From Lysobacterales bacterium (GTDB lineage: Bacteria; Pseudomonadota; Gammaproteobacteria; Nevskiales; Salinisphaeraceae): a stretch of 32,362 nucleotides of DNA. Under the pieces are notes generated by a model. That model was not told the DNA's origin, ran no database searches, and was given only the letters and a program-made list of their open reading frames with translations. The translations under genes and the position numbers were made by a program. Of this stretch, positions 8,743-17,063 are shown in pieces. Numbering within the stretch: the stretch's first letter is position 1; each line of letters begins with the position of its first letter. The stretch spans positions 1-32,362 of the forward strand of contig PBAO01000008.1 in NCBI GenBank assembly GCA_002715985.1, read 5' to 3'.

Positions 8743-9087
8743 ATGCGCGAGCTTGTCTGGGCCTATGGTTTGCTGGTTTTCGCCATCGCGGCCGAAGTGG
8801 TGGGCACCACCTTCCTGGCCAAGTCAGCACAGTTCACACGCCTGTGGCCAACCCTGGGCATGATCGTGGCTTATATTCTGTCTTTTTATCTTTTGACGCT
8901 GGTACTTAGAACGATACCGCTAGGCGTGGCGTATGCCATCTGGGGCGGGCTCGGCATTGTGGCAACCACCGTGATCGGTGCCTTGGTGCTGCGCCAGCCG
9001 CTGGACGCACCAGCCGTGGCCGGCATCGGCTGCATTATCGCCGGCGTCGTGCTGATCAATGGATTTTCTGCTGCCGCGAGCCATTGA
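8743..9087 (+). CDS. Small multidrug resistance (SMR) family transporter
   Basis: A 114-residue four-TM protein of the EmrE/Sug family. The essential membrane glutamate is visible as Glu18 in AIAAEVVGTTFLAKS, and the GVAYAIWGGLGIV segment of TM3 is typical of EmrE-like proteins. It would act as a dimer exchanging protons for quaternary ammonium or other cationic compounds. A GGGA element lies upstream of the ATG. A TetR regulator follows 65 bp downstream on the same strand, a common pairing for such pumps. It is longer by a few residues than the usual 105-110. Confidence 0.93.
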   Translation: MRELVWAYGLLVFAIAAEVVGTTFLAKSAQFTRLWPTLGMIVAYILSFYLLTLVLRTIPLGVAYAIWGGLGIVATTVIGALVLRQPLDAPAVAGIGCIIAGVVLINGFSAAASH

Positions 9088-9152
9088 TATGCCGTGCGCG
9101 CCAACGCGCATCACACGGCGCGTTCACGAATCAGGTTGCAAAAAGACATCTC

Positions 9153-9707
9153 ATGAACAACGCGCATCAACGCCCCAAGGAACCTGCCCGCGTCAGGCGG
9201 GCTCTATTAGACGCCGCGCAACAGATCGCGGTGGCCCAGGGCTTGCAGCACGTTACCGTCCAGGCCGTGGCACAAGCCGCCGGCGTCACCAAGGGCGGAC
9301 TGCTGCATCACTTTGCCAGCAAACAGCGGCTGCTCGATGCGCTGTTCGCGGATCTGATCGAGGCTTACGAACAAGAAATCACCTCGCGTATGGCCAGCCA
9401 GACACAGACATACGGCGTATTCAGCCGGGCCTATATCGAGACCACGATGGCAGACATCACCGAGCCGAATCGCCATCCACGCGCAGCACTATGCGTGCTG
9501 GCGATCAGCGATGCAGGCATGCGCAAACTGTGGGCCGACCGGATGAACACGCTACGCCGCGCTCACGACGACACTGATGACGACATACAGCTTGCGATCG
9601 CGCGTTTCGCGGTCGATGGTTACTGGTTGGCGCAAATGATCGGCAGCGATGAGCGAGCGCCGGAGATAGTGCGCAAACACTTGATATCGCTGACGCGCTT
9701 TTCCTGA
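9153..9707 (+). CDS. TetR/AcrR family transcriptional regulator
   Basis: A 184-residue regulator. The N-terminal DNA-binding domain has ALLDAAQQIAVAQGLQHVTVQAVAQAAGVT, then KGGLLHHFASKQRLLDAL (about residues 15-70), the standard TetR helix-turn-helix. The C-terminal ligand-binding domain is about 110 residues. The start at 9153 (MNNAHQ) is preferred over an upstream in-frame start because the preceding 23 residues are not family-like. It probably controls the SMR gene just upstream and perhaps the divergent operon beginning at 8608. Confidence 0.92.
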   Translation: MNNAHQRPKEPARVRRALLDAAQQIAVAQGLQHVTVQAVAQAAGVTKGGLLHHFASKQRLLDALFADLIEAYEQEITSRMASQTQTYGVFSRAYIETTMADITEPNRHPRAALCVLAISDAGMRKLWADRMNTLRRAHDDTDDDIQLAIARFAVDGYWLAQMIGSDERAPEIVRKHLISLTRFS

Positions 9708-9777
9708 GCCGCGCGAGATGGAGGATCGACGAGACATGGGCCAGATGACGTAATCATCCTCGCACTATCGTACTGCG

Positions 9778-9793
9778 CATAATGTATATTATG
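9778..9793. other. AT-rich inverted repeat
   Basis: CATAAT and ATTATG are perfect six-base arms around GTAT, in the 170 bp gap between the convergent TetR and arginase-family genes. The surroundings are unusually AT-rich for this window. It could be part of a terminator or a protein-binding site; nothing further is visible in this gap. Confidence 0.3.
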
Positions 9794-9877
9794 TTAAATA
9801 AGCAATCATTCGCTGGAACGAACTGTCCCATTGCCCCCTCGTCTCTGTTTACTCTCGCGACGCACGTCGACGCGTTC

Positions 9878-10702
9878 TCAGTTGACCAGTCGCATGAAGC
9901 TATCAACCAGGCGCTGTGTCGGCGCCTGGCGACCGTCCGCCCAGGTTGCCGCGAGTTCGGCGATCTCGACGCCGACGACGCGTTCGGGGTTGATGACCTG
10001 TAGTACACGAGCCAGTTCGGAAAAGCCGATACCGTGATCCACGGCATAATCGGCCGGCACACACGCGGGATCGAACACGTCGCAGTCCAGGTGGATATAG
10101 ACCGGTGCGTTGCCCAGCCAGTCGGCAAGCGCTGCGACGTCGAAACCGTCAATGGCCACGCGCCGAATACCGCTGGCATCGATATAAACCTGCTCGGCGG
10201 CGTCGATATCGCGCGCCCCGACGAGCGCGACTTGATCGACCGGCACGGCCGCACCCAATCCGCTATCCCAGCGACCAATTGCCGCGGCTAGTGCCATACC
10301 GCCCAAATAGCCGCTGCTACTTTCTTGCGACGTATTCAGATCCGGGTGGGCATCGATCCATAACAGCCGTGCCCGCGGATGCCGTTTAAAGACTTCCGGC
10401 AAGGTCGCCATGGCAACACTGCACCGCGGCAAGAGCCCGATGATTCGGCGATGACCGCGCAGGCTTTTCGCCCAGCCGGCCGCTGCCTGTTCTAGCCCGT
10501 TGCCCATATCAACCAGCTGATCATGCCAGTCCTCGAGCTGATTGGCCGAGGTACGCACCGAGCGCTGGCCGATACGTTGCGGGGCCACCCCCAGCCGACG
10601 CTCGAACACGCCGGCCAGCTGTACTGCACCGTCGAGTCCGCCGCCCGTGGCATCGGCGCTTTCGCCTTGATACAGCAACAAATCGATATCGCGAACACGC
10701 AT
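9878..10702 (-). CDS. Arginase/agmatinase-family (ureohydrolase-fold) protein
   Basis: A 274-residue member of the ureohydrolase superfamily, whose enzymes hydrolyse arginine, agmatine or formimidoylglutamate with two Mn ions. Two metal motifs are intact: WIDAHPDLNT (Asp117, His119, Asp121) and HLDCDVFDP (Asp206, Asp208), with Glu246 in GVEIAEL. The first motif, normally GGDHS, reads PRCS here, so Cys94 takes the place of the His ligand and the preceding Asp is Arg. Some homologues do have Cys at this place, so activity is possible but substrate and metal use are uncertain. It is transcribed away from the Czc operon. Arginase, agmatinase and a non-hydrolytic role all remain open. Confidence 0.85.
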   Translation of the reverse strand: MRVRDIDLLLYQGESADATGGGLDGAVQLAGVFERRLGVAPQRIGQRSVRTSANQLEDWHDQLVDMGNGLEQAAAGWAKSLRGHRRIIGLLPRCSVAMATLPEVFKRHPRARLLWIDAHPDLNTSQESSSGYLGGMALAAAIGRWDSGLGAAVPVDQVALVGARDIDAAEQVYIDASGIRRVAIDGFDVAALADWLGNAPVYIHLDCDVFDPACVPADYAVDHGIGFSELARVLQVINPERVVGVEIAELAATWADGRQAPTQRLVDSFMRLVN

Positions 10703-10813
10703 GAGGCTGAGCCCCGCTATTACACTACAGACAGCCGGTGAGTCTGCGCGGCGGTGGGTTCGGACTCAACCGGCGCTTGCCCCGTACATGGCTAGCGTGC
10801 TCCAATACGGCTT

Positions 10814-11176
10814 ATGCGACCTTTTTCATGGCCAATCGCGACATGGCTGATCTACGGGCTGGCGTTCTGCCTGGCCTGTAACGCCTTGCTGTGGTCGGCG
10901 CATGATCTGACCGGACCGGGCCACGGCCAAGCGATAGCTGGCGCATTTGCCGAGCGCCCCGCCGCCGACGGCACGCAGCCCGCAGTCACACAGGCATCGC
11001 CCAACGCGCCCGATGTGTCGGCCACGCATTGTGGCCACGCTGAGTTGCATCATCTGGGCATCGTCAGCCCCGACGCCGTGCTTGCCAGCGCTGGCAAGCC
11101 GGCGCACGTCGCATATATTGCGCCGGGCTATACCAGCGTGGTGCCCCAACCACCGATTACACCGCCCATAGCCTGA
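10814..11176 (+). CDS. Small exported protein at the CzcI position of a metal-efflux operon
   Basis: A 120-residue protein with one N-terminal hydrophobic segment (about residues 8-28), a low-complexity Ala/Pro/Thr middle, a CGHAELHH motif (about residues 73-80) that could bind metal, and a Pro-rich C-terminus. It is the first gene of the czc-like operon, 40 bp before czcC. Many czc operons begin with such a short periplasmic protein (CzcI and similar), poorly conserved in sequence; CzcI is regarded as a modulator of efflux. I base the role on position and the Cys/His motif, not on clear homology. It is likely periplasmic, either anchored or cleaved. Confidence 0.6.
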   Translation: MRPFSWPIATWLIYGLAFCLACNALLWSAHDLTGPGHGQAIAGAFAERPAADGTQPAVTQASPNAPDVSATHCGHAELHHLGIVSPDAVLASAGKPAHVAYIAPGYTSVVPQPPITPPIA

Positions 11177-11213
11177 ATCCCCTCGCTTTTTTCTTTTTTG
11201 CGATGAGGATTCA
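11174..11213 (+). promoter_or_regulatory. Stem-loop holding the czcC ribosome-binding site
   Basis: TGAATCC plus CCTCGC (11174-11186) pairs imperfectly with GCGATGAGGATTCA (11200-11213) around a loop of 13 bases that is almost all T. The right arm contains the GAGGA Shine-Dalgarno (11205-11209) for czcC, whose ATG is at 11217. The left arm starts at the stop codon of the upstream gene, so ribosomes finishing that gene could open the structure. It could alternatively act as a weak attenuator because of the T-rich loop. Confidence 0.5.
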
Positions 11214-11216
11214 TGT

Positions 11217-12536
11217 ATGTCTGGAATACGTTTGCGGCTGGGCGTGTGTGCGCTCGGCCTGGGACTCGGTGGATTTATAACGACGGCTGGTGCCGTCACC
11301 CAAATCCCCCAACCGTTAACGCTTAACGCCGCGCTTGATTGGGCCGGTGACAACAACCCCACCCTGCGCGCGGCCAAGATCCGGGTGGAGCAACTTACCG
11401 GTGAGTCCATTCACGCCGACGTGGCGGTTCCTTCAAACCCGCGCATCGAGTTCGGCGCAGGCCAACGGTCAACCGCGGGCGGTGACGGCACCGACCTGAA
11501 TATTCAGCTCAGTCAGGAATTCTGGGTTGCCGGCCAAGGCGCGCTTCGAGAATCAGCCGCCAATCGTGAGCTGGCGGCAGCCCGAGACCAATATCGATAT
11601 CTGGTCTCGGCAACGACGGCCCGCGTGAGAGCAGCGTTCTTGTCGGTCCTCGTGGCCGAAAAAGCGGTGACGACCGCGCGCCGGGTCGTAAAAGCCAACC
11701 AGGCACTTTACGACTACGCCAAGCGGCGTATGGATGCAGGTGCCGGTACGCTTCTGGAACTCAATGCCGCGCAGTTGGGCGTCAGCCGTGCCACGGCCTT
11801 GCTTGCGCAGGCCAAGAACCGGCGTCAAGGCGCGCGTCTTGCGCTCGACGATCTGCTGGGAATCGATCCGCGCCGGACGCTTGCGGTCGCGGGCAAGCTG
11901 AGCATCGATCCGTTGCGTCTTCCCGATCGCGCCGACTTGCTGGAGCGTGCGGCACGCCAGCGTTCTGATTTGGTTGCCGCCGCGGGCCGGGTAGCCGCCG
12001 CTCGTGAGCGCTTGAAACTCGCGGATCGACAGATCATCCCGAATCTCACCGTATTCGGCTTCTATCGTGAGGAAAACGGAGGAGACGGTCAGGGTCCGCT
12101 CCGCCGCGGGGCCACGATTGCCGGCGGTGGCGTATCGTTCGAACTTCCCGTTCTGCATCGCTATGCCGGTGAGCGCAAACAGGCTGCCGCTGCGCTCGAT
12201 CGGGCACAGCTTGAGCGGGAAAACCTGCAGCGTGATGTCCGTCTCGAAGTGATTGGCGCATTGTCCGACTACCGTTCGGCACGCACTCAGGTCGAGGCGT
12301 TGAACAGCGCGGTATTCGATGCCGCCCAGCAAAGCGTCGAGCTGACCAAGCGGGCATTTCAAGCCGGCGAAGTTGGCGCCCCGGCCATCACTGCAGCCCA
12401 GAACAATCTGATTTCGGTGCGCGCCGAATATCTCTCGGCCCTCGAAGGGCTGATCAATGCAACAACCGATCTCGAACGCGCGACCGGCGGCCTGATCGCC
12501 GTCGCCGCCGACAACGCGCACACCGGAGCCCAATGA
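11217..12536 (+). CDS. czcC: Outer membrane efflux protein (TolC/CzcC family)
   Basis: A 439-residue outer-membrane factor with an N-terminal signal peptide (hydrophobic to about residue 25, likely cut after TTAGA). It has the two long repeated helical regions of the OEP family; conserved turns such as RYLVSATTARVRAAFLSVLVAEK and GAGTLLELNAAQLG are visible. It forms the trimeric outer-membrane channel of the HME-RND pump. The start at 11217 has the GAGGA ribosome-binding site. Its stop overlaps the start of the adaptor gene (12533-12536). The symbol is by operon analogy; the substrate metal is not proven. Confidence 0.9.
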   Translation: MSGIRLRLGVCALGLGLGGFITTAGAVTQIPQPLTLNAALDWAGDNNPTLRAAKIRVEQLTGESIHADVAVPSNPRIEFGAGQRSTAGGDGTDLNIQLSQEFWVAGQGALRESAANRELAAARDQYRYLVSATTARVRAAFLSVLVAEKAVTTARRVVKANQALYDYAKRRMDAGAGTLLELNAAQLGVSRATALLAQAKNRRQGARLALDDLLGIDPRRTLAVAGKLSIDPLRLPDRADLLERAARQRSDLVAAAGRVAAARERLKLADRQIIPNLTVFGFYREENGGDGQGPLRRGATIAGGGVSFELPVLHRYAGERKQAAAALDRAQLERENLQRDVRLEVIGALSDYRSARTQVEALNSAVFDAAQQSVELTKRAFQAGEVGAPAITAAQNNLISVRAEYLSALEGLINATTDLERATGGLIAVAADNAHTGAQ

Positions 12537-13801
12537 TGTCTGAATCCCATTACGTTTATGCCGCGATCGGCGTATTGCTCACTACCGTGTTGATCACCAG
12601 CGGCTGCGAGCCGTCAGCCCCCGAAGGAGAAACAGCCCCGGCGAGCGAGGAAGCGCAGTCACCAACCAAGACTGAAAAGCAGACCGACAAAGCATCGGAG
12701 CATGGCGAGGCACACGTCGAAAAACCACGCCGGATTCATCTGACACCGGAACAACGCGAGCAATTGCCGATTGATGTGGCCCCGGCGCCGGCCGGATCGG
12801 CCGAGGATACGATCCAGGCACCCGCCGACGTACGCTTCGATGCCGACAAGGTGGCACGAGTCGGGCCTCGACTGGCCTCGAAGATCGTGGCCATAAAGGC
12901 GGATCTAGGCGAGCGGGTCGACGAGGGCGATCCTTTGGCCGTGCTCGATAGCGTGGCTCTTGGCAAGGCAAAAGCCGAGTATCTGACAGCAACGGCCCAA
13001 TACCGTAATGCCCTGGCCGTGTATAAGCGCAAGCAGGATCTGGCGGATGACAAGATCATTAGCCAGGCGGCACTCGACGAAGCACGGGCCGCGTATCAAT
13101 CGGCGCAAGCCTTGCAACGCGCCAAGCGCGCGGAGTTGAAACTCTACGGCCTGAGCGCCGGTCAGATTAGCGCAATCGATACAACTCGAGGGGATACCCC
13201 ACTCTCCCGCTTCACGTTGCGTGCCCCCATCGCCGGCACGATTCAACGGCGCGATGTCGTCATCGGCCAGACCGTGGCGTCCAACGAAACACCGTTCCAG
13301 GTCGTCGATGCGTCGCGGATGTGGGTCATGATCCACGTTGCCGAGAACAACGCAGCGCGCATGCAACCGGGGCTTGCCGTATCGCTCCGGGTACGATCGC
13401 TTCCCGGCCAGCGTTTCGAGGGCACAACCAACTGGGTATCCGAAGCCCTGGACCGCGACTCCCGCACGCTCACGGTGCGGGCCATTGTGGACAATCCCAA
13501 CGGGCGTCTCAGCGCTGACATGTTTGGCACGGCCACAATCCAGACCGAGGGCAGCAAGAACTATGCGCTGGTGCCCACCGATGCCGTACAGAGCCTGGAC
13601 GGCGATACGTCGGTCGTTTTCGTGCCCGGCGAGGAAGCCGGCGCCTTTCGCGTGGTGCCGGTCACGCTTGGACATGAGGGCAATGGCCGGGTCGAGATCC
13701 GTGACGGTCTCGCCGCGGGTGACGCGGTTGTGACCGAGGGCGCATTCGATCTGATGTCGGCACTGACCAGCGGCTCGCGTAGCGCCGCCCACGGCCACTG
13801 A
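12533..13801 (+). CDS. czcB: RND periplasmic adaptor subunit (CzcB family), lipoprotein-like
   Basis: A 422-residue membrane-fusion protein. A hydrophobic N-terminus ends in an ITSGC lipobox-like site (Cys25), followed by an acidic, Lys-rich linker. Barrel-sandwich halves flank a helical hairpin (about residues 145-200), with APIAGTIQRRDVVIGQTV as the second lipoyl half, then beta-barrel and membrane-proximal domains. The C-terminus ends HGH, which may contribute to metal binding. Two adjacent ATGs (12533, 12536) are possible starts; the first overlaps the czcC stop. It links the inner-membrane pump to the outer-membrane channel. Symbol by operon analogy. Confidence 0.9.
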   Translation: MMSESHYVYAAIGVLLTTVLITSGCEPSAPEGETAPASEEAQSPTKTEKQTDKASEHGEAHVEKPRRIHLTPEQREQLPIDVAPAPAGSAEDTIQAPADVRFDADKVARVGPRLASKIVAIKADLGERVDEGDPLAVLDSVALGKAKAEYLTATAQYRNALAVYKRKQDLADDKIISQAALDEARAAYQSAQALQRAKRAELKLYGLSAGQISAIDTTRGDTPLSRFTLRAPIAGTIQRRDVVIGQTVASNETPFQVVDASRMWVMIHVAENNAARMQPGLAVSLRVRSLPGQRFEGTTNWVSEALDRDSRTLTVRAIVDNPNGRLSADMFGTATIQTEGSKNYALVPTDAVQSLDGDTSVVFVPGEEAGAFRVVPVTLGHEGNGRVEIRDGLAAGDAVVTEGAFDLMSALTSGSRSAAHGH

Positions 13802-13816
13802 TCGGGGGATGCCAAT

Positions 13817-16800
13817 ATGATTTCTCGATTCGTTAGAACGGCCCTTGCCAACCGGGTACTCACACTCGTGGCCGTCGCTGCCCTGGCGTTGGCCGGTGTC
13901 TATTCATTCAACAAGGTTCCGATCGATTCGTATCCGGACGTGACACCTTCAATGGTGCAAATCTACACCGCAAGCCCGGGGTTGTCGCCGGTCGACGTCG
14001 AGACACAGGTCTCGTACCCGGTCTCGATAGCCATGTATGGCCTGCCCGGCCTAGAGCGGGTGCAAAGCACGTCGATTTTTGGCCTGTCGCGGGTCAATGT
14101 GTACTTCGAGGACGGCACGGATATCTATTTCGCGCGGCGTCTGGTGATGGAGCGTCTGGCCAAGGCCCGCGAGCAGATCCCCGAAGGGCTCGGCGAACCA
14201 CAGCTGGGGCCGATTACCAGCGGGCTCGGTCGCGTGATGATGTATACGCTCGAAAACACGCAGGCCGGCCAATACACACCGACCGAGTTGCGCACCGCGC
14301 AGGACTGGATCGTCAAGCCACAACTACGCACCGTGCCCGGCGTCACCGGGGTGCTCTCGATTGGCGGCTACGAAAAGCAGTATCAGATCACACTCGATCC
14401 GAATGCCTTATCGGCTCGCAATATCACGGTCGCCGACGTGCGCCGCGCCATTGTCGAGAATAATCGCAACGTCGGCGGATCGTTCATCGATCGCGGGGGC
14501 GAGGAGTACATCATTCGCGGTTATGGCTGGGTGAGCCCGGGCGAAAAGGGTCTCGACGATCTACGTACGATTCAGGTCACCGAGAACAATGGCACCCCGG
14601 TGTATATCCGTGATATCGCCGACGTCGGGTTCGGCCCGGCCATTCGCCGCGGCACGATGATCGCCAACGGCGAGGAGGCGGTTGGTGGCTTCGTACTCAA
14701 GCTGTTTGGCAGCAACACCCAGGCATTGCTCGAAAAAGTCGAGGCCAAGATCGATACCATCAATCAAGCCTTGCCCGACGGCATGCAGGTCAAGCCGTTC
14801 TATTCTCAAGCCGGCCTGATCGAAAAAGCTTCGGCCACCGTCGAGGATGCGCTACTGGAAGGCTCGGTTCTGGTCCTGGTGCTGCTCTTTCTGTTCTTGG
14901 GCAACCTGCGATCCACATTGATCGTGATCGCCAGCCTGCCCTTGTCCGTGCTGATCGCATTCATTGCGATGGACTACGTCGGGTTGTCGGCGAACCTGAT
15001 GAGCCTGGGTGGGCTAGCCATCGGTATCGGCATGATGGTCGACGGCTCGGTCGTTATGATCGAAAACATCTTCCGGCATATGGAAGAACGCGCCGAAGAA
15101 GACATATCGCACCTGCGTCTGGTCGGCGAAGCAGCGGCGGAAATCGCCCAACCCGTCACGTTCGCCATTGCGATCATCGTGCTGGTCTTCACCCCGCTTT
15201 TCACATTGCAGGGCACGGAAGGCAAGTTGTTTTCGCCGATGGCCTACACCATCTGTTTTGCGCTGGTCGGTGCGCTGGTGATGGCGCTGACGTTCGTACC
15301 GGTAATGGCCTCGCTCTTGTTCAAAAAAGGCAGCGCGCACGGCGAACCCCGCGTCGTTGGCTGGCTCAAGGCCGGATACCGGCCGGTACGCGATGCCGCG
15401 ATTAAAGCGCCAATCGCCGTGCTTAGCCTGGCTATCGTGCTCTTCATGAGCAGTCTGGTGATCTTTCCGACGCTGGGGACGGAGTTCATACCGACCCTGC
15501 GCGAGGGCACGTTCATGGTGCGCTCGACCCTGCCGCCGGGGGCCAGCCTCAAGACCACTCAACAGTACGCCAAGCGTGTGCAGACCGTAATGCGCGAGTT
15601 TCCGGAAGTCGAAGGGGTCTACTCCCGGGTCGGGCGCGCCGAAGTCGGCGGTGATCCGGAACCGGTGAACGTCATCGCCTCCGTGGTCAATCTGAAACCG
15701 TTGGATGAATGGCGTGCCGGGCGCGACTACGAGCAGCTTCAGAACGCCATGGCCCAGCGCGTGGGTGATGCAATACCCGGGCTCGCGAATAATTTCTCTC
15801 AGCCCATTCAATTGCGGACCGATGAGCTGCTATCCGGTGTACTGGCTGAGGTTGTGGTCAGTATCTATGGCGATGACCTGGACAAGCTTGCTGAGACCGG
15901 CCAGAAGATTGCGGCCATAGCACGTGACGTACCGGGTGCTGTCGATGTCCGGGTGCAGCAGCAAGGTGGCAAGCCCCAGATTGTGGTTCGGCCTGATCGC
16001 CAGGCCCTGGCACGCTACGGCATTGCGCTGGATGAAGTCCTGGGCGTGGTCGAAACCGGTATCGGCGGGGCAAGCGTTGGCCAGGTATTCGAAAACATCC
16101 GGCGCTTCGATATTTTCTTGCGCTTCGATGAAGCCACCCGAAACCGGATCGATGCGATCCGGAACCTGACATTCCGCACCTCCGAAGGCGCGATGATCCC
16201 GCTGTCCCGAGTCGCGGATGTCGAAGTCTACCGTGGACCCAAGAAGATCTCGCGGGCCAAGGCCAGTCGGCGTCTGTTCGTCCAGCTTAACGTGCGTGGC
16301 CGCGACATGGGCGGCGTGGTGCGTGATATCCAACAACGTGTGGCAAGCGATGTTGCGCTCCCGCCGGGTTATTTCGTCGAGTACGGCGGTCAGTTCGAAA
16401 ATCAGCGGCGGGCGATGGCTCGGTTATATGTGGTGGTGCCGATCACCATGGCACTGATTTTCCTGCTGTTGTTCGTGGCCTTTTCAAGTTTGCGCTACGC
16501 CGCACTGATTTATCTCAACGTCCCGTTTGCCATCACCGGCGGCATATTCGCGCTCTGGATCTCGGGGCTGTATCTCTCGGTGGCCGGTGCGGTGGGATTC
16601 ATCGCGGTATTCGGCGTCGCGGTACTCAACGGCGTGGTGCTGGTCTCGTATATCAACCAGTTACGTGAGCAAGGCATGTCGGTTGAAGACGCCGTGCGTG
16701 TGGGAGCCGAGCACCGCCTGCGGCCTGTGTTGATGACGGCAAGCGTTGCCATTCTCGGGCTCGTTCCCTTGCTGTTGACCGACGGTATCGGTGCGAACGT

Positions 16801-16921
16801 GCAGCGGCCATTGGCGGCCGTCGTGGTTGGTGGCCTGATTACATCAACCCTGTTGACGTTGCTGGTGTTGCCGGCGATCTATCGCTGGTTCGCCGAGCCA
16901 CGCCGCGGTGAGGTGGTCTAG
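13817..16921 (+). CDS. czcA: Heavy-metal efflux RND pump (CzcA family)
   Basis: A 1034-residue HME-RND inner-membrane proton/metal antiporter with the expected two-fold repeat: TM1, a large periplasmic porter domain, TM2-7, a second porter domain and TM8-12. The N-terminal region (YPDVTPSMVQIYT, then PGLSPVDVETQVSYP) is diagnostic of the CzcA/CusA family. In TM4 the residues are GIGMMVDGSVVMIEN: Asp409 and Glu416 match Asp408 and Glu415 of C. metallidurans CzcA, but Asp402 of that protein is replaced by Gly403. The substrate class (Zn/Co/Cd or another cation) is therefore uncertain. A GGGGG-rich ribosome-binding site precedes the ATG. It is the last gene of the operon. Confidence 0.94.
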   Translation: MISRFVRTALANRVLTLVAVAALALAGVYSFNKVPIDSYPDVTPSMVQIYTASPGLSPVDVETQVSYPVSIAMYGLPGLERVQSTSIFGLSRVNVYFEDGTDIYFARRLVMERLAKAREQIPEGLGEPQLGPITSGLGRVMMYTLENTQAGQYTPTELRTAQDWIVKPQLRTVPGVTGVLSIGGYEKQYQITLDPNALSARNITVADVRRAIVENNRNVGGSFIDRGGEEYIIRGYGWVSPGEKGLDDLRTIQVTENNGTPVYIRDIADVGFGPAIRRGTMIANGEEAVGGFVLKLFGSNTQALLEKVEAKIDTINQALPDGMQVKPFYSQAGLIEKASATVEDALLEGSVLVLVLLFLFLGNLRSTLIVIASLPLSVLIAFIAMDYVGLSANLMSLGGLAIGIGMMVDGSVVMIENIFRHMEERAEEDISHLRLVGEAAAEIAQPVTFAIAIIVLVFTPLFTLQGTEGKLFSPMAYTICFALVGALVMALTFVPVMASLLFKKGSAHGEPRVVGWLKAGYRPVRDAAIKAPIAVLSLAIVLFMSSLVIFPTLGTEFIPTLREGTFMVRSTLPPGASLKTTQQYAKRVQTVMREFPEVEGVYSRVGRAEVGGDPEPVNVIASVVNLKPLDEWRAGRDYEQLQNAMAQRVGDAIPGLANNFSQPIQLRTDELLSGVLAEVVVSIYGDDLDKLAETGQKIAAIARDVPGAVDVRVQQQGGKPQIVVRPDRQALARYGIALDEVLGVVETGIGGASVGQVFENIRRFDIFLRFDEATRNRIDAIRNLTFRTSEGAMIPLSRVADVEVYRGPKKISRAKASRRLFVQLNVRGRDMGGVVRDIQQRVASDVALPPGYFVEYGGQFENQRRAMARLYVVVPITMALIFLLLFVAFSSLRYAALIYLNVPFAITGGIFALWISGLYLSVAGAVGFIAVFGVAVLNGVVLVSYINQLREQGMSVEDAVRVGAEHRLRPVLMTASVAILGLVPLLLTDGIGANVQRPLAAVVVGGLITSTLLTLLVLPAIYRWFAEPRRGEVV

Positions 16922-16968
16922 CGCATGGGGCGTCATGCTTGGGTAAGGCGCCCCGCCCTCGCCCAGAC

Positions 16969-17001
16969 AGTGACGGCGCCGTTTGTATCGGCGCCGTCAC
17001 T
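16969..17001 (+). terminator. Strong hairpin after czcA
   Basis: AGTGACGGCGCCG (16969-16981) and its exact complement CGGCGCCGTCACT (16989-17001) form a perfect 13 bp stem with a seven-base loop, 48 bp after the czcA stop. Only a weak T-rich tail follows, so it may terminate or protect the transcript's 3' end. A smaller GGGGCG/CGCCCC pairing (16927-16954) precedes it. Confidence 0.65.
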
Positions 17002-17063
17002 ATTCATTGGCGGGTATCGGCAAGGCTGGCCCGCCCACGTTAATTATATTCAGGGACATCGCA

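Noticed and set aside
9782-10003. 73-codon plus-strand frame beginning in the AT-rich repeat
   Set aside because: It mostly lies antisense to the arginase-family gene and has no ribosome-binding site or domain.
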